Shown: positions 43,426 through 52,489, counted from the stretch's first letter. The stretch is 64,000 bases of DNA from an uncultured Agathobaculum sp. (GCF_944380985.1 NZ_CALWJJ010000001.1:124001-188000); one strand, 5' to 3'. The notes: generated by a model from the sequence alone, not told the origin. Numbers and translations: made by a program.

Positions 43426-43512
43426 AATAATGGCAGCGGCCTGCCTGCTGCCGCGCTCGGATGCGCTACTGTGACCGGCGTTTACCAAAAAATCTTTTTG
43501 GAGGGATCATCT

Positions 43513-44319
43513 ATGTATATGGATAAGCAAGTCAAGCGCGGATATAACGAATATATCCGACTCGATGAAGGCATCGGCAAAGACGCCATGATGGACGTCG
43601 CGCTTCTTGTGATGGAGGAGGGCGACACCTACTCTTTCGAGGAGCCTGAAAAGGAGCTTGCAGCCATGGTGTTTGACGGCAAGTGCACCATCGAGTGGGA
43701 TGACCAATCCTACGATGTCGACCGCCCCAACCCGTTTGACTACAACCCGTCCTGCCTGCATGTGTGCAAGGGCACTCAGGTGAAGATCACCGCACACGGC
43801 CCCTGCAACATCTATATCCAGAAGACGCTCAACGATAAAACCTTTCCGAATAAGATGTACCGCCCCGAAGATACCGATACCTGGGCGCGTGGCGCAAACG
43901 GCGAGCTGATGGGATGCATCAAGCGCGACGTGCGCACTTGTTTCGACCTTGACAACGCCCCTTACTCCAACATGGTGCTGGGCGAGGTTGTCAATCTGCC
44001 AGGCAAGTGGTCGAGCTATCCGCCGCACCACCACCCGCAGCCCGAGTGCTACTTCTACCGCTATGACCGGCCGACCGGCTTTGGCGCTGGCTGGGGCAAC
44101 GGCGAGATTTACGAGACCCACCATAACGGCCTTGCGATCATTACCGACAAAATGCACTCCCAAGTAACTGCGCCGGGCTATGCCTGCTGCTACGCATGGG
44201 GCATCCGCCATCTGCCGGGCAATCCGTGGGATAAGACCCGCATTGATGATGAAGAGCACCTGTGGCTGCTTGAGGACGACGCGAACGATCACATCTGGCA
44301 CTGCCCGACCGGCAACTGA
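43513..44319 (+). CDS. iolB: 5-deoxy-glucuronate isomerase (IolB)
   Basis: 268 residues, near the usual 271. Two cupin halves are visible; the metal-binding C-terminal half reads GKWSSYPPHHHPQPECYFYR, with a cluster of histidines and a glutamate, and later SQVTAPGYACCYAWGIRHLP. IolB turns 5-deoxy-D-glucuronate, the IolD product, into 2-deoxy-5-keto-D-gluconate. GGAGGGA precedes the ATG; the frame is open upstream to 43357 but without a start site. iolD follows after 183 bases in the same direction. Confidence 0.94.
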   Translation: MYMDKQVKRGYNEYIRLDEGIGKDAMMDVALLVMEEGDTYSFEEPEKELAAMVFDGKCTIEWDDQSYDVDRPNPFDYNPSCLHVCKGTQVKITAHGPCNIYIQKTLNDKTFPNKMYRPEDTDTWARGANGELMGCIKRDVRTCFDLDNAPYSNMVLGEVVNLPGKWSSYPPHHHPQPECYFYRYDRPTGFGAGWGNGEIYETHHNGLAIITDKMHSQVTAPGYACCYAWGIRHLPGNPWDKTRIDDEEHLWLLEDDANDHIWHCPTGN

Positions 44320-44502
44320 TCCCCAGAATCCCTCTTTCCTTAGATGCAAATTCGGCCTTCAAAAAGACCGGGTTGTGATACTTTCCCGCCTTTGCATAAG
44401 CAAAAGCAGAGCGGGATATGAGCTTTGCGGCGGCGATATTCCATTTAAGCCGCAGCTTTCCATTAAAATCCGAAAAAAAGTGATTGCAGGAGGAATTAAC
44501 CA

Positions 44503-46473
44503 ATGAAGCATATGGAAACCGTCCGCCTGACGGCATCCCAGGCACTCGTCCGTTTTCTCGAGAACCAGTTTGTCAGCTATATCGACATGGATGGCAACGA
44601 GGTGGAGCACAAATTTGTCAAAGGCATCTTCATGCTGCCCGGCCACGGCAACGTTGTTGGCTTTGCCAACGGTGTTGAGCAGGAACTGAGAGACATGATC
44701 GTCTACCAGGGCAAAAATGAGCAGGGCATGGCGCTGGCCGCTGTCGGCTACGCCAAGCAGATGCGCCGCAAATCGATCTTCGCGTGCACCTCGTCGGTCG
44801 GCCCCGGCGCGTGTAACATGGTAACCGCTGCCGCGACCGCGACCGCCAACAACATCCCGGTTCTCATTCTGCCGGGCGATATCTACGCTTCCCGTCAGCC
44901 CGACCCGGTGCTGCAGCAAATGGAGCAGCCGCAGAACCTGTCTATCTCTGCGCACGATGCGTTCCAGGCTGTTACCAAGTACTGGGGCCGCATCAACCGC
45001 CCCGAGCAGGTTATGACCGACATGATCTCTGCCATGCGTGTGCTAACCGACACCGCCAACACCGGCGCGGTCGCAATCTCGCTGCCGCAGGATGTACAGG
45101 CCGAGGCATATGACTACCCGATCGACTTCTTTAAAAAGCGCGTATGGCGCATTGATCGCCGTCCAGCGACCAAGTATGCGATCGATAAGGCAGTCGAGGT
45201 CATCAAGGCCGCCAAAAAGCCGCTTCTCATCTGCGGCGGCGGCGTGCGTTATGCAGAGGCGCACAAGGTGTTTAAAAAGTTTGCCGAGGACTTCGGCATC
45301 GCTTTCGGCGAGACCCAGGCGGGCAAGAGCGCCATCGAGTGGACCCATGAGCTTAACCTCGGCGGTCTTGGCACCACCGGCGGCATTGCGGCCAACAAAC
45401 TGGCGCACGAGGCGGACGTCGTGATCGGCGTGGGCACCCGCTACACCGATTTTACCACTGCCTCCAAGTGGCTCTACCGCACGGACGCTAAGTTCGTCAA
45501 CATCAATCCGTCCGAGTTCCAGGCATATAAGATGGATGCAACCCCGGTCGTGGCAGATGCCAACGAGGCGCTGACTGCGCTAGGCGAAGCGCTCAAGAAG
45601 ATCGGCTACCACACGGATGACGCCTATGCGCAGCAAGTTGCCGCGTTGCGCAAGGAATGGTGGACTGAGGTCGAGCGTCTAGACAACTGCGTCTACACCG
45701 ACAAGGACTCCTTTACCCCTGAGTGCAACGATGCCAACCGTGCATGCGTTGAAAAGTATATCGAGGACACCGGCTGCAAGCTCTGCCAGACCACTGTGCT
45801 CGGCGCGATCAACAAACTGATTGATGACGACGCTATTGTATGCGCGGCGGCCGGCTCGCTGCCGGGCGATATGCAGGGTCTGTGGCGCGCGCGCAAGATC
45901 AACACCTACCATATGGAGTACGGCTACTCCTGCATGGGTTATGAGATAGCCTCCGCGCTCGGCGCCAAGATCGCCTGCCCGAATCAGGAGGTCTACGCAA
46001 TGACCGGCGATGGCTCGTTTGACATGCTGCACTCTGAGCTTATCACTTCAGTTCAGATCGGCAAGAAGATCAACGTTATGGTGTTTGACAACGCCTCGTT
46101 CGGCTGCATCAACAATCTTGAAGTCGGCCAGGGCAACGCTTCCATCTGCACCGAGAAGAACATGCTCGAAGAGGGTGTGACCAACGGCATCCACAAGGGC
46201 AAGGTCATCCAGGTGGACTATGCGGCCATCGGCGCGGCCTACGGCTGCAAGACCTACACGGTCAAAACCATGGAGGAGCTAAAGGCCGCCATTGAGGACG
46301 CCAAGAAGCAGACCGTTTCTACCGTTATCGATATGAAGGTGCTGCCCAAGACCATGTCCAAGGGCTACGAAAACTGGTGGCGCGTCGGCGTGGCCGAGGT
46401 ATCCACTAAGCCTGAAGTGCAGGCTGCCCGCAAAGCGATTGAGGAGCACCTGTACGAGTCGCGTCATTATTGA
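44503..46473 (+). CDS. iolD: 3D-(3,5/4)-trihydroxycyclohexane-1,2-dione acylhydrolase
   Basis: 656 residues, slightly longer than the usual ~640. It is a ThDP enzyme: FMLPGHGNVVGFANGVEQEL and the catalytic glutamate in VYQGKNEQGMALAAVGYAKQ near residue 75; SSVGPGACNMVTAAATATAN; and the magnesium motif MTGDGSFDMLHSELITSVQI with FDNASFGCINNL. It opens the ring of the IolE product to 5-deoxy-glucuronate. AGGAGGAATTAA precedes the ATG. A 183-base spacer from iolB has no terminator, so both are probably on one transcript. Confidence 0.96.
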   Translation: MKHMETVRLTASQALVRFLENQFVSYIDMDGNEVEHKFVKGIFMLPGHGNVVGFANGVEQELRDMIVYQGKNEQGMALAAVGYAKQMRRKSIFACTSSVGPGACNMVTAAATATANNIPVLILPGDIYASRQPDPVLQQMEQPQNLSISAHDAFQAVTKYWGRINRPEQVMTDMISAMRVLTDTANTGAVAISLPQDVQAEAYDYPIDFFKKRVWRIDRRPATKYAIDKAVEVIKAAKKPLLICGGGVRYAEAHKVFKKFAEDFGIAFGETQAGKSAIEWTHELNLGGLGTTGGIAANKLAHEADVVIGVGTRYTDFTTASKWLYRTDAKFVNINPSEFQAYKMDATPVVADANEALTALGEALKKIGYHTDDAYAQQVAALRKEWWTEVERLDNCVYTDKDSFTPECNDANRACVEKYIEDTGCKLCQTTVLGAINKLIDDDAIVCAAAGSLPGDMQGLWRARKINTYHMEYGYSCMGYEIASALGAKIACPNQEVYAMTGDGSFDMLHSELITSVQIGKKINVMVFDNASFGCINNLEVGQGNASICTEKNMLEEGVTNGIHKGKVIQVDYAAIGAAYGCKTYTVKTMEELKAAIEDAKKQTVSTVIDMKVLPKTMSKGYENWWRVGVAEVSTKPEVQAARKAIEEHLYESRHY

Positions 46474-46503
46474 TTGGCACAAAACAGTACACCCTGCCGT
46501 ATC

Positions 46504-46545
46504 AAAAGAACGCCCGCTGGACGATTGTCCAGCGGGCGTTCTTTT
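46504..46545. terminator. Strong intrinsic terminator after iolD
   Basis: 19-bp perfect stem (46504-46522 with 46527-46545), loop GATT, with A and T ends so it works on both strands. Confidence 0.94.
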
Positions 46546-46581
46546 GCTCATCTATTTACATTGGCCTGCGCGCCAACAGCG

Positions 46582-46611
46582 CTGGCAAATGATCGGCCGC
46601 TGTGGTATAAT
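46582..46611 (+). promoter_or_regulatory. Promoter of the large lipoprotein gene
   Basis: A perfect TATAAT (46606-46611) lies 32 bases before the start codon. The -35 box is poor (CTGGCA at 18 bases spacing), so an activator may be needed. Confidence 0.5.
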
Positions 46612-46643
46612 GTTGCCATGCTTTCAATCGGGAGGACAATATA

Positions 46644-48116
46644 ATGAATCCACTTCGGCTTGTTGTGACCGCCGCACTCGTCAGCACGATGCTGACCGGA
46701 TGCCAGTCCACCGACTTTGACGACTGGCGCGAAACCAGCAGTGTGCAGGCGTTTACCACCTCGATCGGTCCGGTGACGCGCACCGAGGCAACGTCCGAAA
46801 ACCAGCACGCCGTACAGCAGCTGCGCACCTATACCTATACCGACACCGCAGGCTGTACCGTATATATGGGACGGGTAGAGCCGAAAGGCCAAACCGAACA
46901 GGCGCAAACCGCAGCGCAATACCATCTGCCGGGCGAGGCAGGCGTTATCCGCAGCTACCGCGCCGACACCGGCTCATGGTCGCTTGCATCGATAGGCGAG
47001 CAGATCACGCTTGAAAAGGGCATGTATTTTGTGCGCACCGATCAGGCTGAGGCGATTGTTGTCACTCCGCTCACCTACACCAGCCATGCAAATGGCATGA
47101 TTGAATACCTGCCTGATGCCGATGGCATGCTGTCCATCCAAGCAGACGGTGATGGGTATACGATCTCTCTATCCGTCGATGCGCTGCCCCCGGGTTCATA
47201 CAGCGATTTTCTCGTTCTCTGCGCGGATGAGCCGCTGGTCGACTGGGAGTCGACTGCCGCCTTTGCGCGCTGGTCGAACTACCGCTTTACCGATAGTAAC
47301 CGCTGGTGCTATGACGGCTATTATTACACCGCCCCCTCTACCTACTATCCCACTGGGGAAAATTACTTCTATCCGCTGCCCGCTGCACATATCGCCGGCA
47401 AGATGGCGCGCAATGCGGGTGATCCGGCCAGCCGCGCGCTTGGCCTTGCCATGATCGACATTATGCGGGAAAAGCAAAATGAATATGGCTTTATCCCATC
47501 GCAGGCTGGCAGCGAATGGCTCAAAGGAGATTACAATATCGACCCCGGCTATTATGACACCCGGTTTAACACGGATTTCTGGCTGGCAAACCTCAATGCC
47601 GCCCGCAATTTTGGCGTGACTGAGTGGCTGGACAAGGTTGAGGAATACGCCGCGTTTCTGATGGACTTTGGCACAGGCCACCACTTTTCCTTTGGCGCAG
47701 GCGACGAGGAAGGCTGGCTGATCGAGGATTACTGGCATTCGAACGGCGCGGGCAACGTCACCCACTGCTCGCTTAACCACCATGCGTCCGAAGCGTCATT
47801 CCTCTATCAGCTGGCCGAGGTGACCGGAAACCAAACATATGCCGTCTTTGCTGACCGCATGGTGCACGGCATCGAGCTGACGGCCGATCTTTGGCCGATG
47901 GAGGATGGCAATCTGTACTACGCGTATCTGCCGGACGGCACGATGATGGCCGGCGACTATCCCAGCCTTACCTACAACGACCTGGTTGATCTGCAGGCAC
48001 TCTACACGCGCCGGCACGGCAGCGAAAGCCCTGCTATTCGCTCTCTGCTTGAAACCAAACGAGGCTGGATGGAGGATAACGGCATAACCGATTACAGCAA
48101 GGCCCCCACGGTATAG
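46644..48116 (+). CDS. Secreted lipoprotein with a predicted alpha/alpha-barrel domain, function unknown
   Basis: 490 residues. Residues 1-20 form a lipoprotein signal ending in the lipobox M-L-T-G-C (C20). Residues ~30-200 look beta-rich. From ~215 the chain is rich in aromatic residues and helices (NRWCYDGYYYTAPSTYYPTG, PLPAAHIAGKMARNAGDPAS, GYYDTRFNTDFWLANLNAAR, HCSLNHHASEASFLYQLAEV), a pattern like the (alpha/alpha)6 toroid of D-glucuronyl C5-epimerases and some glycoside hydrolases. So it may act on surface or host polysaccharide; this is a guess from pattern only. GGGAGGA precedes the ATG. It stands alone between terminators. Confidence 0.65.
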   Translation: MNPLRLVVTAALVSTMLTGCQSTDFDDWRETSSVQAFTTSIGPVTRTEATSENQHAVQQLRTYTYTDTAGCTVYMGRVEPKGQTEQAQTAAQYHLPGEAGVIRSYRADTGSWSLASIGEQITLEKGMYFVRTDQAEAIVVTPLTYTSHANGMIEYLPDADGMLSIQADGDGYTISLSVDALPPGSYSDFLVLCADEPLVDWESTAAFARWSNYRFTDSNRWCYDGYYYTAPSTYYPTGENYFYPLPAAHIAGKMARNAGDPASRALGLAMIDIMREKQNEYGFIPSQAGSEWLKGDYNIDPGYYDTRFNTDFWLANLNAARNFGVTEWLDKVEEYAAFLMDFGTGHHFSFGAGDEEGWLIEDYWHSNGAGNVTHCSLNHHASEASFLYQLAEVTGNQTYAVFADRMVHGIELTADLWPMEDGNLYYAYLPDGTMMAGDYPSLTYNDLVDLQALYTRRHGSESPAIRSLLETKRGWMEDNGITDYSKAPTV

Positions 48117-48168
48117 TGCCATGCAGCCTTCCCGACCGGAGCATGCAGATGCGGCGCTTCATTTGCAT

Positions 48169-48196
48169 AAAAAGGCGCGGTAACCGCGCTTTTTTC
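48169..48196. terminator. Bidirectional terminator
   Basis: Short stem GCGCGG / CCGCGC (48175-48180 with 48184-48189) flanked by A5 and T6, between the convergent lipoprotein and VOC genes. Confidence 0.75.
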
Positions 48197-48203
48197 ATGC
48201 CGC

Positions 48204-48608
48204 TTATAGCATTTGCAACAGCTCGATCTGCTCACCGGACAGGCCGGTAAAAAACCAATTTTGCAAACCACCAAAGGTATCAGGCAGCACTTTGTTTTCA
48301 GGCGTTGTAAACGAGGTTACACCCGCTTGCCGGGTCGCAGCCGCCGCCTGATCCAGATCGTCTACATATACTGCAAAATGCGGCAGACTGCCCTCGCCTG
48401 CTGGCACAGATACGCCCACCGGCGGCTGGATCAACTCGAGCAGAAAACCCCCAAACACGATGAGCGTGAGCTTTTTTTCACCCTCGGACGTTGCCACGCC
48501 GTCGCGCTTATAAACGCTGCCGCCAATCTTCTTATAAAACGCAATGCTCTTGTCCATATCTGTGGTATAGATCGCAATATGACCCAGCCCCTTGTACAAT
48601 TCCTTCAT
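48204..48608 (-). CDS. VOC-fold (glyoxalase/epimerase-like) protein
   Basis: 134 residues from ATG 48606-48608. Two beta-alpha-beta-beta-beta repeats: LGHIAIYTTDMDKSIAFYKK near the start and LPHFAVYVDDLDQAAAATRQ in the middle, with a metal-type histidine in each and glutamates in LLELIQPPVG and QIELLQML. These match glyoxalase I or methylmalonyl-CoA epimerase-like proteins; the substrate is open. It lies about 100 bases after aspS. The genome encodes methylglyoxal synthase nearby (52014), which would make a glyoxalase role reasonable but unproven. Confidence 0.78.
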   Translation of the reverse strand: MKELYKGLGHIAIYTTDMDKSIAFYKKIGGSVYKRDGVATSEGEKKLTLIVFGGFLLELIQPPVGVSVPAGEGSLPHFAVYVDDLDQAAAATRQAGVTSFTTPENKVLPDTFGGLQNWFFTGLSGEQIELLQML

Positions 48609-48667
48609 TGCTTCCGCTAAAAATTGAAAATTGACACTTACATTTACACCATCTCTCAAGACGCAGT

Positions 48668-48706
48668 AAAGCCGCTGCCGGCAGACGCCGCAGCGGCTTG
48701 TTTTTC
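48668..48706. terminator. Hairpin after aspS
   Basis: Stem AAGCCGCTGC / GCAGCGGCTT (about 48669-48678 with 48690-48699). The T run is on the plus strand; on the minus strand only TTTAC follows, so termination of aspS is probably partial. Confidence 0.55.
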
Positions 48707-48716
48707 AGTGGAACGC

Positions 48717-50528
48717 TTATGCTTCCGGCTCTTTTTCCACACGGGTGACCGCGATGGAAAGCTCGTCAAGCTGCTTGGCGTCGACCACATCCGGGCAGGC
48801 CATCATCAGGTCAGATGCATTCTGCACCTTGGGGAAAGCAATCACGTCGCGGATCGAGTCGAGGCCCGCAAGCAGCATGCACAGACGGTCCAGGCCATAC
48901 GCCAGGCCGCCGTGCGGAGGCGCGCCGTAAGAAAAGGCGGTAATCAAATGTCCAAACTGCTCTTTGGCGCGCGTCTCGCTAAAGCCAAGCGCCTCGAACA
49001 TCTTGGTTTGCAGCGCGGGATCGTGGATACGAATCGAGCCGCCGCCGAGCTCACAGCCGTTGAGGATGATGTCATACGCCTTAGCGCGCACCTTAGCCGG
49101 GTCGGTATCGAGCAGCGGGATGTCCTCATCCATCGGTGCTGTGAATGGGTGGTGCTTGGCAACCAGGCGGTCCTCCTCCTCGCTGTATTCAAACTGCGGG
49201 AACTCAGTGACCCACAGCAGCTTAAATTCGTCCTTTCTGGCAAAGCCGAGACGCTGTGCCAGCTCACAGCGCAGCGCGCCGAGCGATACAAGCGCGGTTT
49301 CCTCGGAGGCATCCGCTACAACAAAGAGCACATCATTCTCGTGCATATCCGCGCGCTGCTTGATGGCCGCAATCTCCTCTTCGGTCAGGAACTTGGCAAA
49401 GGATGAGGTCATCGTGCCGTCTGCGGCAATCTTCATCCATGCAAGACCCTTGGCACGGTAGATCTTGACAAAATCCGCCAGCTTGTCGATCTCCTTACGT
49501 GGGAACTGATCGGCACAGCCGTTCATATTGATCAGGCGCACCGTGCCGCCCGCCTCTATCGCACCCTTGAACACGCCAAAGCCACAATTTGCCGCAATAT
49601 CTGAAATATCTCTGATTTCAAAACCAAAGCGGGTGTCTGGCTTGTCCGAGCCAAAGCGGTCCATCGCCTCGCGCCAGGTCAGGCGCGGCAGCGGCAGCTG
49701 GATGTCCACATCCAGCACCTCTTTGAACACCCGCTGAAGAAAACCCTCGTTGACCGCGATCACATCGTCCTGCTCGACAAAGCTCATCTCCAGGTCGATC
49801 TGAGTGAATTCAGGCTGACGGTCGGCACGCAGATCCTCGTCACGAAAGCAGCGGGTGATCTGGATATAGCGATCCATACCTGCGAGCATCAAGAGCTGCT
49901 TGTACTGCTGCGGCGACTGCGGCAGCGCATAAAACTTGCCTGGATGCACACGGGAAGGCACAAGGTAATCGCGTGCGCCCTCAGGCGTGGACTTGGTCAG
50001 CATAGGCGTCTCGATCTCGACAAATCCCTGCTCGTCAAAGTAATTGCGCGCAACCTGCATGACGCGGTGGCGCAGCATCATATTGCGCTGCATGGACGGG
50101 CGGCGCAGGTCAAGATAGCGATATTTCAGCCGCACCTGGTCGCCGACCTCCTTGTTGTCGTCGATCTCAAACGGGGTGGTTTCGGCACGTGACAGGATGC
50201 GAATGTCCTCCGCGATGATTTCGACCTCACCGGTCGGCATCTTACTGTTGATGGCCGCCGCATCGCGTGCGGCCAGCTTGCCGCGAACCGCAACAACGAA
50301 CTCTGTGCGGCAGGTGAACGCAATGTCGAACAGGCGTGCGTCTACCGATTTATCAAACGTGCACTGAACGATGCCCGCGCGATCCCGCACGAGCAGGAAC
50401 AGCACGCCGCCGTTATCCCGCACGCGGTCGACCCAGCCGTTTACCGTGACCGTCCGGCCTGCGTCGGCAAGGCGCAGATCGCCGCACATATGTGTGCGCT
50501 TCATCCCAAAGATGGACGTTTCATTCAT
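48717..50528 (-). CDS. aspS: Aspartyl-tRNA synthetase
   Basis: 603 residues, the bacterial type. N-terminal OB anticodon domain (VTVNGWVDRVRDNGGVLFLL), class II motif 2 region (QITRCFRDEDLRADRQPEFT), the bacterial GAD insertion (residues ~290-420) and motif 3 (GGLAYGLDRLCMLLAG). It charges tRNA-Asp; in Clostridia lacking AsnRS it may also charge tRNA-Asn, which cannot be told from here. It follows hisS by 41 bases, a common pair. Confidence 0.97.
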   Translation of the reverse strand: MNETSIFGMKRTHMCGDLRLADAGRTVTVNGWVDRVRDNGGVLFLLVRDRAGIVQCTFDKSVDARLFDIAFTCRTEFVVAVRGKLAARDAAAINSKMPTGEVEIIAEDIRILSRAETTPFEIDDNKEVGDQVRLKYRYLDLRRPSMQRNMMLRHRVMQVARNYFDEQGFVEIETPMLTKSTPEGARDYLVPSRVHPGKFYALPQSPQQYKQLLMLAGMDRYIQITRCFRDEDLRADRQPEFTQIDLEMSFVEQDDVIAVNEGFLQRVFKEVLDVDIQLPLPRLTWREAMDRFGSDKPDTRFGFEIRDISDIAANCGFGVFKGAIEAGGTVRLINMNGCADQFPRKEIDKLADFVKIYRAKGLAWMKIAADGTMTSSFAKFLTEEEIAAIKQRADMHENDVLFVVADASEETALVSLGALRCELAQRLGFARKDEFKLLWVTEFPQFEYSEEEDRLVAKHHPFTAPMDEDIPLLDTDPAKVRAKAYDIILNGCELGGGSIRIHDPALQTKMFEALGFSETRAKEQFGHLITAFSYGAPPHGGLAYGLDRLCMLLAGLDSIRDVIAFPKVQNASDLMMACPDVVDAKQLDELSIAVTRVEKEPEA

Positions 50529-50569
50529 GATTTATCAATCCTTATCAGAAATATTTGATTTGCGCGACG

Positions 50570-51931
50570 TTATGACCTGTCACAGATGACCTTGCCCTGG
50601 TTTTTAGCGGCAAGACCCGCGCGGATGCGGGTGATGGCCTCTGGAAGCGTTACCTTGATCTGCTCACCCGAATCCATATCCTTGACCGCGATGACGTTCT
50701 CTTTGATCTCATCCTCCCCAAGGAAGATCACATACGGGATGCCAAGCTTGTCGGCATAGCCAATCTTATGCTTAAACTTCTTCTGCTCGCTGTAAAGCTG
50801 GGTGCGTATGCCCGCCTCGCGCAGACCGGTCGCCAGCGCAATCGCATCGCCCATATCGTCTGTCATGGACAAAATGAGCACGTCGGCCGGGGCGCAGTTT
50901 AGTTTATCGTTCAGGTAACCCTGCTCGCCCAGCACATAGAACAGGCGTGTCAGGCCGATTGAAATGCCGACACCCGGCAGCTGCTTGTCCGTATAGTATT
51001 CCGCAAGGTTATCATACCGCCCGCCCGAGCAGATCGAACCGATCTCCGGATGGTCAAGCATGATGGTCTCATATACCGTGCCCGTGTAGTAGTCCAGTCC
51101 ACGCGCGATAGTCAAATCAATCTCAAAGTGGTCGTCCGGCACACCAAAGGCTGACATGTACCGCGCGACCGTTTTCAGCTCGTCCGCGCCCTGGTCGAAT
51201 ACCTCGTTTTTGCCCTTATATTCCTCGAGCGCGGCAAGAATGCCTGCGGTACCGCCCGAGGTCTGGATAAAGGTGAGCAGCTCGTCCGAGGCCTGATCCG
51301 AAACGGCAAAGTCCTCGGTCAGAATAGCTTTTACCTTGTCCGCGCCGATCTTTTCGAGCTTGTCGATCGTGCGCATGACGTCTCCCGCTTTATCGGTCAG
51401 CCCAAGGATGGCGAAAAAGCCGTTTAGCACCTTGCGGTTGTTCATGCGGATCTTAAAGCGCGCAAGGCCGAGCGAGGTGAAAATGCGATAAATAATGCTC
51501 GGCACCTCGGCTTCGCTGATGATGTCCAGCTTGCCGTCACCGATTACATCGATGTCCGCCTGGTAAAACTCTCGGAAACGGCCTCGCTGTGCGCGCTCAC
51601 CACGGTAAACCTTGCCGATCTGGAAACGGCGGAACGGGAAGGTCAGTTCATTGTAGTGCTGGGCGACATACTTGGCCAGCGGCACGGTCAGGTCAAAGCG
51701 CAACGACAGATCACTGTCGCCCTTGGCGAAGCGGTAAATCTGCTTTTCGGTCTCGCCGCCGCCCTTGGCGAGCAGCACCTCAGAGGACTCGATCAATGGC
51801 GTATCCAACGGATAAAAGCCATAGAGCGCATAGGTTTCGCGCAGCACCTGCATGATGTGCTCCATCTGCACCTGCGGCGCAGGCAGCAGCTCCATAAATC
51901 CGGATAGCGTTCTCGGTTTTACTTTTTCCAT
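50570..51931 (-). CDS. hisS: Histidyl-tRNA synthetase
   Basis: 453 residues. Class II motif 2 (FPFRRFQIGKVYRGERAQRG, then RFREFYQADIDVIG), histidine signature LTIARGLDYYTGTVYET, motif 3 region GISIGLTRLFYVLG and a C-terminal anticodon domain with ATGLREAGIRTQLYSEQKKF. The long form differs from the usual ~420-residue enzyme by a somewhat larger insertion domain. It charges tRNA-His; its paralogue HisZ is part of the hisZG fusion. GAGGAGAA precedes the ATG, and an unusual hairpin lies in the short leader. Confidence 0.97.
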   Translation of the reverse strand: MEKVKPRTLSGFMELLPAPQVQMEHIMQVLRETYALYGFYPLDTPLIESSEVLLAKGGGETEKQIYRFAKGDSDLSLRFDLTVPLAKYVAQHYNELTFPFRRFQIGKVYRGERAQRGRFREFYQADIDVIGDGKLDIISEAEVPSIIYRIFTSLGLARFKIRMNNRKVLNGFFAILGLTDKAGDVMRTIDKLEKIGADKVKAILTEDFAVSDQASDELLTFIQTSGGTAGILAALEEYKGKNEVFDQGADELKTVARYMSAFGVPDDHFEIDLTIARGLDYYTGTVYETIMLDHPEIGSICSGGRYDNLAEYYTDKQLPGVGISIGLTRLFYVLGEQGYLNDKLNCAPADVLILSMTDDMGDAIALATGLREAGIRTQLYSEQKKFKHKIGYADKLGIPYVIFLGEDEIKENVIAVKDMDSGEQIKVTLPEAITRIRAGLAAKNQGKVICDRS

Positions 51932-51950
51932 AAAATTTGATTCTCCTCAA

Positions 51951-52011
51951 GACAGACCGATGCACCGAACGGGCGCGTAAATGCCCATCCGGTGCAAGGG
52001 AAACTGTCGGT
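51951..52011 (-). other. Hairpin in the mgsA-hisS spacer
   Basis: Inner stem TGCACCG / CGGTGCA (51961-51967 with 51990-51996) continuing to GGGC / GCCC (51971-51974 with 51983-51986); outer pairing GACAG / CTGTC (51951-51955 with 52004-52008). There is no T run, so it is more likely a regulatory or processing structure before hisS than a terminator. Confidence 0.5.
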
Positions 52012-52013
52012 TT

Positions 52014-52424
52014 TCATTTTCTATTCTTTGGGTTGACAAAATTACGCCAGTCCAGATCGCCGCGATCGAGGCCGAGGATGAGCATTTCGGCCGTTGCGGA
52101 ATTGGTAGCGATCGGAATATTATGCATATCGCACAGGCGGGCGATGGCGTGCACGTCAGGCTCATACTGCGCATTGGACATCGGGTCGCGGAAAAACAGC
52201 ACAAGATCTATCTCGTTATAAGCCACACGCGCGGAGATCTGTTCCTCGCCGCCCTGCATGCCTGCAAGACATTTATCGATCTTTAGGCCAGTCGCTTCCT
52301 CAACAAACTTGCCCGTCGTGCCGGTAGCGCAAATCTCATGTTTTGCCAAAATGCCGCAATACGCCATGCAGAACTGTACCATCAGTTCTTTCTTGCGGTC
52401 ATGTGCAATGAGTGCTATGTTCAT
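52014..52424 (-). CDS. mgsA: Methylglyoxal synthase
   Basis: 136 residues. Family features: MNIALIAHDRKKELMVQFCM with catalytic-site aspartate, ICATGTTGKFVEEATGL (phosphate loop), LAGMQGGEEQISARVAYNEI with the second aspartate downstream in VLFFRDPMSNAQYEPDV. It turns dihydroxyacetone phosphate into methylglyoxal as an overflow route. It follows the MinD-like gene, as in several clostridial shape clusters. Confidence 0.96.
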   Translation of the reverse strand: MNIALIAHDRKKELMVQFCMAYCGILAKHEICATGTTGKFVEEATGLKIDKCLAGMQGGEEQISARVAYNEIDLVLFFRDPMSNAQYEPDVHAIARLCDMHNIPIATNSATAEMLILGLDRGDLDWRNFVNPKNRK

Positions 52425-52489
52425 TTCAGGAACATCCCCTTTCCTGTGTATCCAAGCCGCCTGTTTTCTTCCACTCTCTAATGTTTCGT

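Noticed and set aside
51932..52013. T-box riboswitch before hisS
   Set aside because: The spacer is only 82 bases and has none of the T-box landmarks seen before ilvB.
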